From the NCBI GenBank assembly GCA_902462495.1, contig CABQCC010000064.1:1-8469 (forward strand): DNA of 8,469 nucleotides, read 5' to 3'. This stretch comes from an uncultured Eubacterium sp. (GTDB taxonomy: Bacteria > Bacillota > Clostridia > Oscillospirales > Acutalibacteraceae). Below, piece by piece: positions 6,949 through 8,469 of this stretch. Under the pieces are notes generated by a model. The model did no database searches. It saw only the letters and a program-made list of their open reading frames with translations, and had not been told where the DNA came from. The stretch's first letter is position 1. Each line of letters starts with the position of its first letter. The position numbers and the translations under genes are program-made.

Positions 6949-6975
6949 GTTATCATATTAAAATTATAAAGTCAA
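6949..6975 (-). promoter_or_regulatory. Candidate promoter of the abfA operon
   Basis: On the minus strand TTGACT (6975-6970) matches the -35 consensus at 5 of 6 positions. The -10 is less clear: GATAAC (6954-6949) follows at 15 bp, preceded by TATG. At the ideal 17-bp distance only TAACTT is found. The -35 is 4 bp from the -35 of the opposite promoter, and together they form GTCAAcaaaTTGAC (6971-6984). The weak -10 suggests that an activator could be needed, though this is inference. Confidence 0.4.
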
Positions 6976-6979
6976 CAAA

Positions 6980-7008
6980 TTGACATAAAATCTTTTAAGT
7001 TTTATAAT
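6980..7008 (+). promoter_or_regulatory. Perfect-consensus sigma-A promoter of the M24B peptidase gene
   Basis: TTGACA (6980-6985) and TATAAT (7003-7008) are separated by exactly 17 bp, an exact match to the housekeeping consensus. Transcription should start near 7015, giving a short leader of about 27 bases with the ribosome site GAGGTGAG (7029-7036) before the ATG at 7042. This predicts strong, constitutive expression unless a protein bound to the shared palindrome intervenes. Confidence 0.88.
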
Positions 7009-7041
7009 ATGAACATTGTATAATATTTGAGGTGAGAAATT

Positions 7042-8115
7042 ATGATGAACATTCAAAAATGTGTGAAAATACTTGAACATAAAAATGCTGACGCACTTGT
7101 TTTGCTAAACGAAGCTAATATGCACTATTTATGCGGATTTTCACCGAGCGAAGGTATGGTAATCGTTCTAAAAAACGGTGATGCATTTCATCTTGTTGAT
7201 TCAAGATACACCGAAACTGCCGAAAATCACTCAAAGGAAACAGGACTTAAAGTTATCGAGTTCAAGAGAAGCTATTATGAAGAACTTGCAAAAATCATAA
7301 ACGACAGCAAGTCGGAGAGCATTGTGTACGAAAGCGATACAATTTCGCTCAAAGCTTTTGAAAACATCAAGAAGCACTGCCAAAATGCTCAAATGATTGA
7401 ACTCGGCAACTTGCTTATGAGAGAGCGAAACAGAAAAGATGCCAAGGAAATCGTTATGATGAAAAAGGCAAATCAAATCGCAGAAAAGGCATTCACAGAA
7501 CTTCTCAACCATGTTAAGCCGGGCAAGACTGAAAAAGAACTTGCCGCATATTTTGAATATCTCATGGCAAAGGAGGGTTCACACGGAGTAAGCTTTGACA
7601 CAATTTTGCTTGCGGGAGAAAGAACTTCTATGCCTCACGGTGTTCCAAGTGAAAACACAATCAAAAGCGGTGAGTTTGTACTGTTTGACTTTGGTGCCAC
7701 TTATCAAGGCTACCACAGTGATATGACAAGAACCGTTGCAGTCGGCAGTACAAGTGAAGAGATGAAAGAAATGTACGAGCTTGTCCTCAATGCACAGCTT
7801 GCAGGCATAAAAGCGCTCAACGCAGGCGTTAAATGTGCCGATGTTTACAAGGCGGCTTATGATGTGCTTAACGAAAAGAATATGGCACAATATTTCAGAC
7901 ACGGTTTAGGTCACGGCTTGGGAATAGAAATCCACGAGGGGTTCAATGCTTCACCAAAAAGCAAAGACACCTATGAAATAGGCAATGTTACATCAATCGA
8001 ACCGGGAATTTACATTCCGGGCAAGTTTGGAATAAGAATTGAAGATGTTTGCTATCTTGCTCCGAGAGGCAGAGAAAACCTTTCCAATGTCACCAAATCA
8101 TTAATAATTCTATAA
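7042..8115 (+). CDS. M24B-family metallopeptidase, Xaa-Pro aminopeptidase/dipeptidase type
   Basis: This 357-residue cytosolic enzyme is predicted to cut X-Pro bonds using two metal ions (usually Mn or Co). The N-terminal creatinase-type domain spans about residues 3-125 (ALVLLNEANMHYLCGF). The pita-bread catalytic domain spans about 135-357. All five metal ligands are present: D216 (FDFGATYQGYHSDMTRT), D227, H291 (HGLGHGLGIEIHE), E320 (SIEPGIY) and E334 (RIEDV). The assisting histidines H199 (MPHGVPS) and H298 are also there. Length matches the short PepP/YqhT/PepQ-like group of Firmicutes. Sequence alone does not separate aminopeptidase P from prolidase, so no symbol is given. Two ATGs occur at 7042 and 7045; the first is spaced well from GAGGTGAG. 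It seems monocistronic, transcribed away from abfA. No clear intrinsic terminator follows, and a new promoter lies 18 bases past the stop. Confidence 0.95.
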   Translation: MMNIQKCVKILEHKNADALVLLNEANMHYLCGFSPSEGMVIVLKNGDAFHLVDSRYTETAENHSKETGLKVIEFKRSYYEELAKIINDSKSESIVYESDTISLKAFENIKKHCQNAQMIELGNLLMRERNRKDAKEIVMMKKANQIAEKAFTELLNHVKPGKTEKELAAYFEYLMAKEGSHGVSFDTILLAGERTSMPHGVPSENTIKSGEFVLFDFGATYQGYHSDMTRTVAVGSTSEEMKEMYELVLNAQLAGIKALNAGVKCADVYKAAYDVLNEKNMAQYFRHGLGHGLGIEIHEGFNASPKSKDTYEIGNVTSIEPGIYIPGKFGIRIEDVCYLAPRGRENLSNVTKSLIIL

Positions 8116-8132
8116 ACAAACTGTTAATTCGG

Positions 8133-8161
8133 TTGACATTTGCTTTGCTTTGTGGTAAATA
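8133..8161 (+). promoter_or_regulatory. Candidate glmS promoter
   Basis: TTGACA (8133-8138) is a perfect -35. At 17 bp lies TAAATA (8156-8161), a modest -10 preceded by TGG, an extended -10 element that could compensate. Transcription would start near 8168, leaving about 100 bases of leader before the ribozyme cleavage site. The leader up to 8236 is AT-rich with only small overlapping stems (for example CAAGG/CCTTG around 8174-8188), and I assign nothing to them. Confidence 0.6.
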
Positions 8162-8236
8162 GTATTTATCCGCAAGGATGCACCTTGAAAATTTAATGCG
8201 TGATAATTTTGCACTTAATTATTATTAATGATATAA

Positions 8237-8265
8237 AACTGTCGGCTGTGATTTCAGCCACAGTT
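8237..8265 (+). other. Hairpin ending one base before the glmS ribozyme cleavage site
   Basis: AACTGT (8237-8242) pairs perfectly with ACAGTT (8260-8265). After one bulged C (8243), GGCTG (8244-8248) pairs with CAGCC (8255-8259) around a 6-base loop. The 11-bp stem stops directly before A8266, the base on the 5' side of the predicted cleavage. It is not part of the conserved ribozyme core as I know it. It would become the 3' end of the released leader fragment. No U-run follows, so it is not an intrinsic terminator. Confidence 0.6.
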
Positions 8266-8400
8266 AGCGCCTGAACCCTATGGGTTGACGAGGAAAAGAG
8301 TTATCGAAATATTCGGCGGATGCTCTTTCGTACGCTTTGGTGCGTAAGAAAAAGGCAAAAACTTTGGCAACGAAGCAACAAATCCTTTTTCACAAAGCAA
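8266..8400 (+). ncRNA. glmS ribozyme (glucosamine-6-phosphate-activated self-cleaving riboswitch)
   Basis: The conserved blocks of the glmS ribozyme appear in order: A|GCGCC with cleavage between A8266 and G8267, GTTGACGAGG (8284-8293), TTATCGA (8301-8307), TCGGCGGATGC (8313-8323), then an accessory part ending in CACAAAGCAA (8391-8400). P1 is unusually short, AACCC/GGGTT around a 3-base loop (8274-8286). Core helix AAAGAG/CTCTTT (8295-8300 with 8323-8328) replaces the GC-rich pair of B. subtilis, a compensatory change that supports the fold. TACGC/GCGTA (8331-8346) and AAAAAGG/CCTTTTT (8349-8355 with 8384-8390) fit the P3/P4 side domain. When GlcN6P is plentiful it serves as cofactor for cleavage; in B. 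subtilis the 5'-OH mRNA is then degraded. The element lies directly upstream of glmS, its known target. The 3' boundary is approximate. Confidence 0.95.
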
Positions 8401-8458
8401 AATTAAGTATAAAATTTTAATTTAATCATAAATTTATAATAAGAAATGAGGAATGATT

Positions 8459-8469
8459 ATGTGTGGAAT
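8459..8469 (+). CDS. glmS: glmS, glutamine-fructose-6-phosphate aminotransferase, first codons only
   Basis: Only ATG TGT GGA AT is in the window (Met-Cys-Gly-Ile/Met; Ile in known proteins). MCGI is the invariant start of GlmS, whose Cys2 becomes the N-terminal nucleophile of the glutaminase domain after Met removal. GlmS makes glucosamine-6-phosphate for peptidoglycan and other amino sugars. Two more ATG/ATT codons upstream (8453, 8456) are in frame, but a start at 8453 would overlap the Shine-Dalgarno GAGGAA (8448-8453) and displace the catalytic cysteine, so 8459 is the start. AGGA lies 6 bases before it. The ribozyme upstream independently supports the call. The rest of the gene lies beyond the right edge. 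Confidence 0.93.

Noticed and set aside
8162..8236. Small stems in the glmS leader (around ATCC-GCAA-GGAT, CAAGG/CCTTG and AAAATT/AATTTT) as a second riboswitch
   Set aside because: They are short, overlapping and AT-rich, and I recognise no conserved aptamer core.
1..8469. New defence, mobile or secretion system
   Set aside because: All complete genes but two fall into familiar housekeeping or metabolic families. No nuclease, toxin-antitoxin pair, reverse transcriptase, integrase or repeat array is visible.

Overview
The window is AT-rich, densely packed chromosomal DNA. It looks like a low-GC Firmicute of class Clostridia, probably a gut or rumen fibre user. Four things point that way: strong AGGAGG-type ribosome sites and sigma-A promoters, a glmS ribozyme in front of glmS, a cytosolic GH51 arabinofuranosidase, and a small Cys-rich protein of a type I associate with Clostridia. 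This placement is inferred from gene content and style, not from a marker gene. I see no transposase, integrase, phage gene, CRISPR array, tRNA or rRNA.

Layout. (1) 2-1186 (+): the 3' part of a MocR-type regulator (GntR winged helix fused to an aminotransferase-like domain), cut by the left edge. The residue that should be the PLP-binding lysine is read as asparagine. (2) 1187-1645: a 94-residue two-helix membrane protein (+). It has its own promoter, a long inverted repeat that includes its ribosome site, and a strong terminator facing the convergent trk operon. (3) 4525-1646 (-): trkA then trkH, a two-gene K+ uptake operon whose -10 box sits inside a 17-bp palindrome. (4) 6913-4644 (-): abfA (GH51), a nine-cysteine small protein and dut, tightly spaced in one direction. 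(5) 6914-7041: a divergent promoter region. (6) 7042-8115 (+): an M24B (Xaa-Pro) peptidase behind a perfect consensus promoter. (7) 8116-8469 (+): promoter, leader and glmS ribozyme, then the first codons of glmS (MCGI...).

How the parts work together. TrkA is the cytosolic nucleotide-binding gate for the TrkH channel. AbfA releases L-arabinose from imported arabino-oligosaccharides. Dut keeps dUTP out of DNA and supplies dUMP. The M24B enzyme trims X-Pro peptides. The ribozyme shuts off glmS when glucosamine-6-phosphate builds up. The abfA, Cys-rich protein and dut grouping is an operon by spacing, not by any obvious shared pathway.

I did not find a clearly new multi-gene system. The points most worth a second look are the Lys-to-Asn change in the MocR protein, the ribosome-site-covering inverted repeat of the small membrane gene, the palindrome-nested trk promoter, the SD-less TAATG start of the Cys-rich gene, and a stable hairpin ending exactly at the glmS ribozyme cleavage site.
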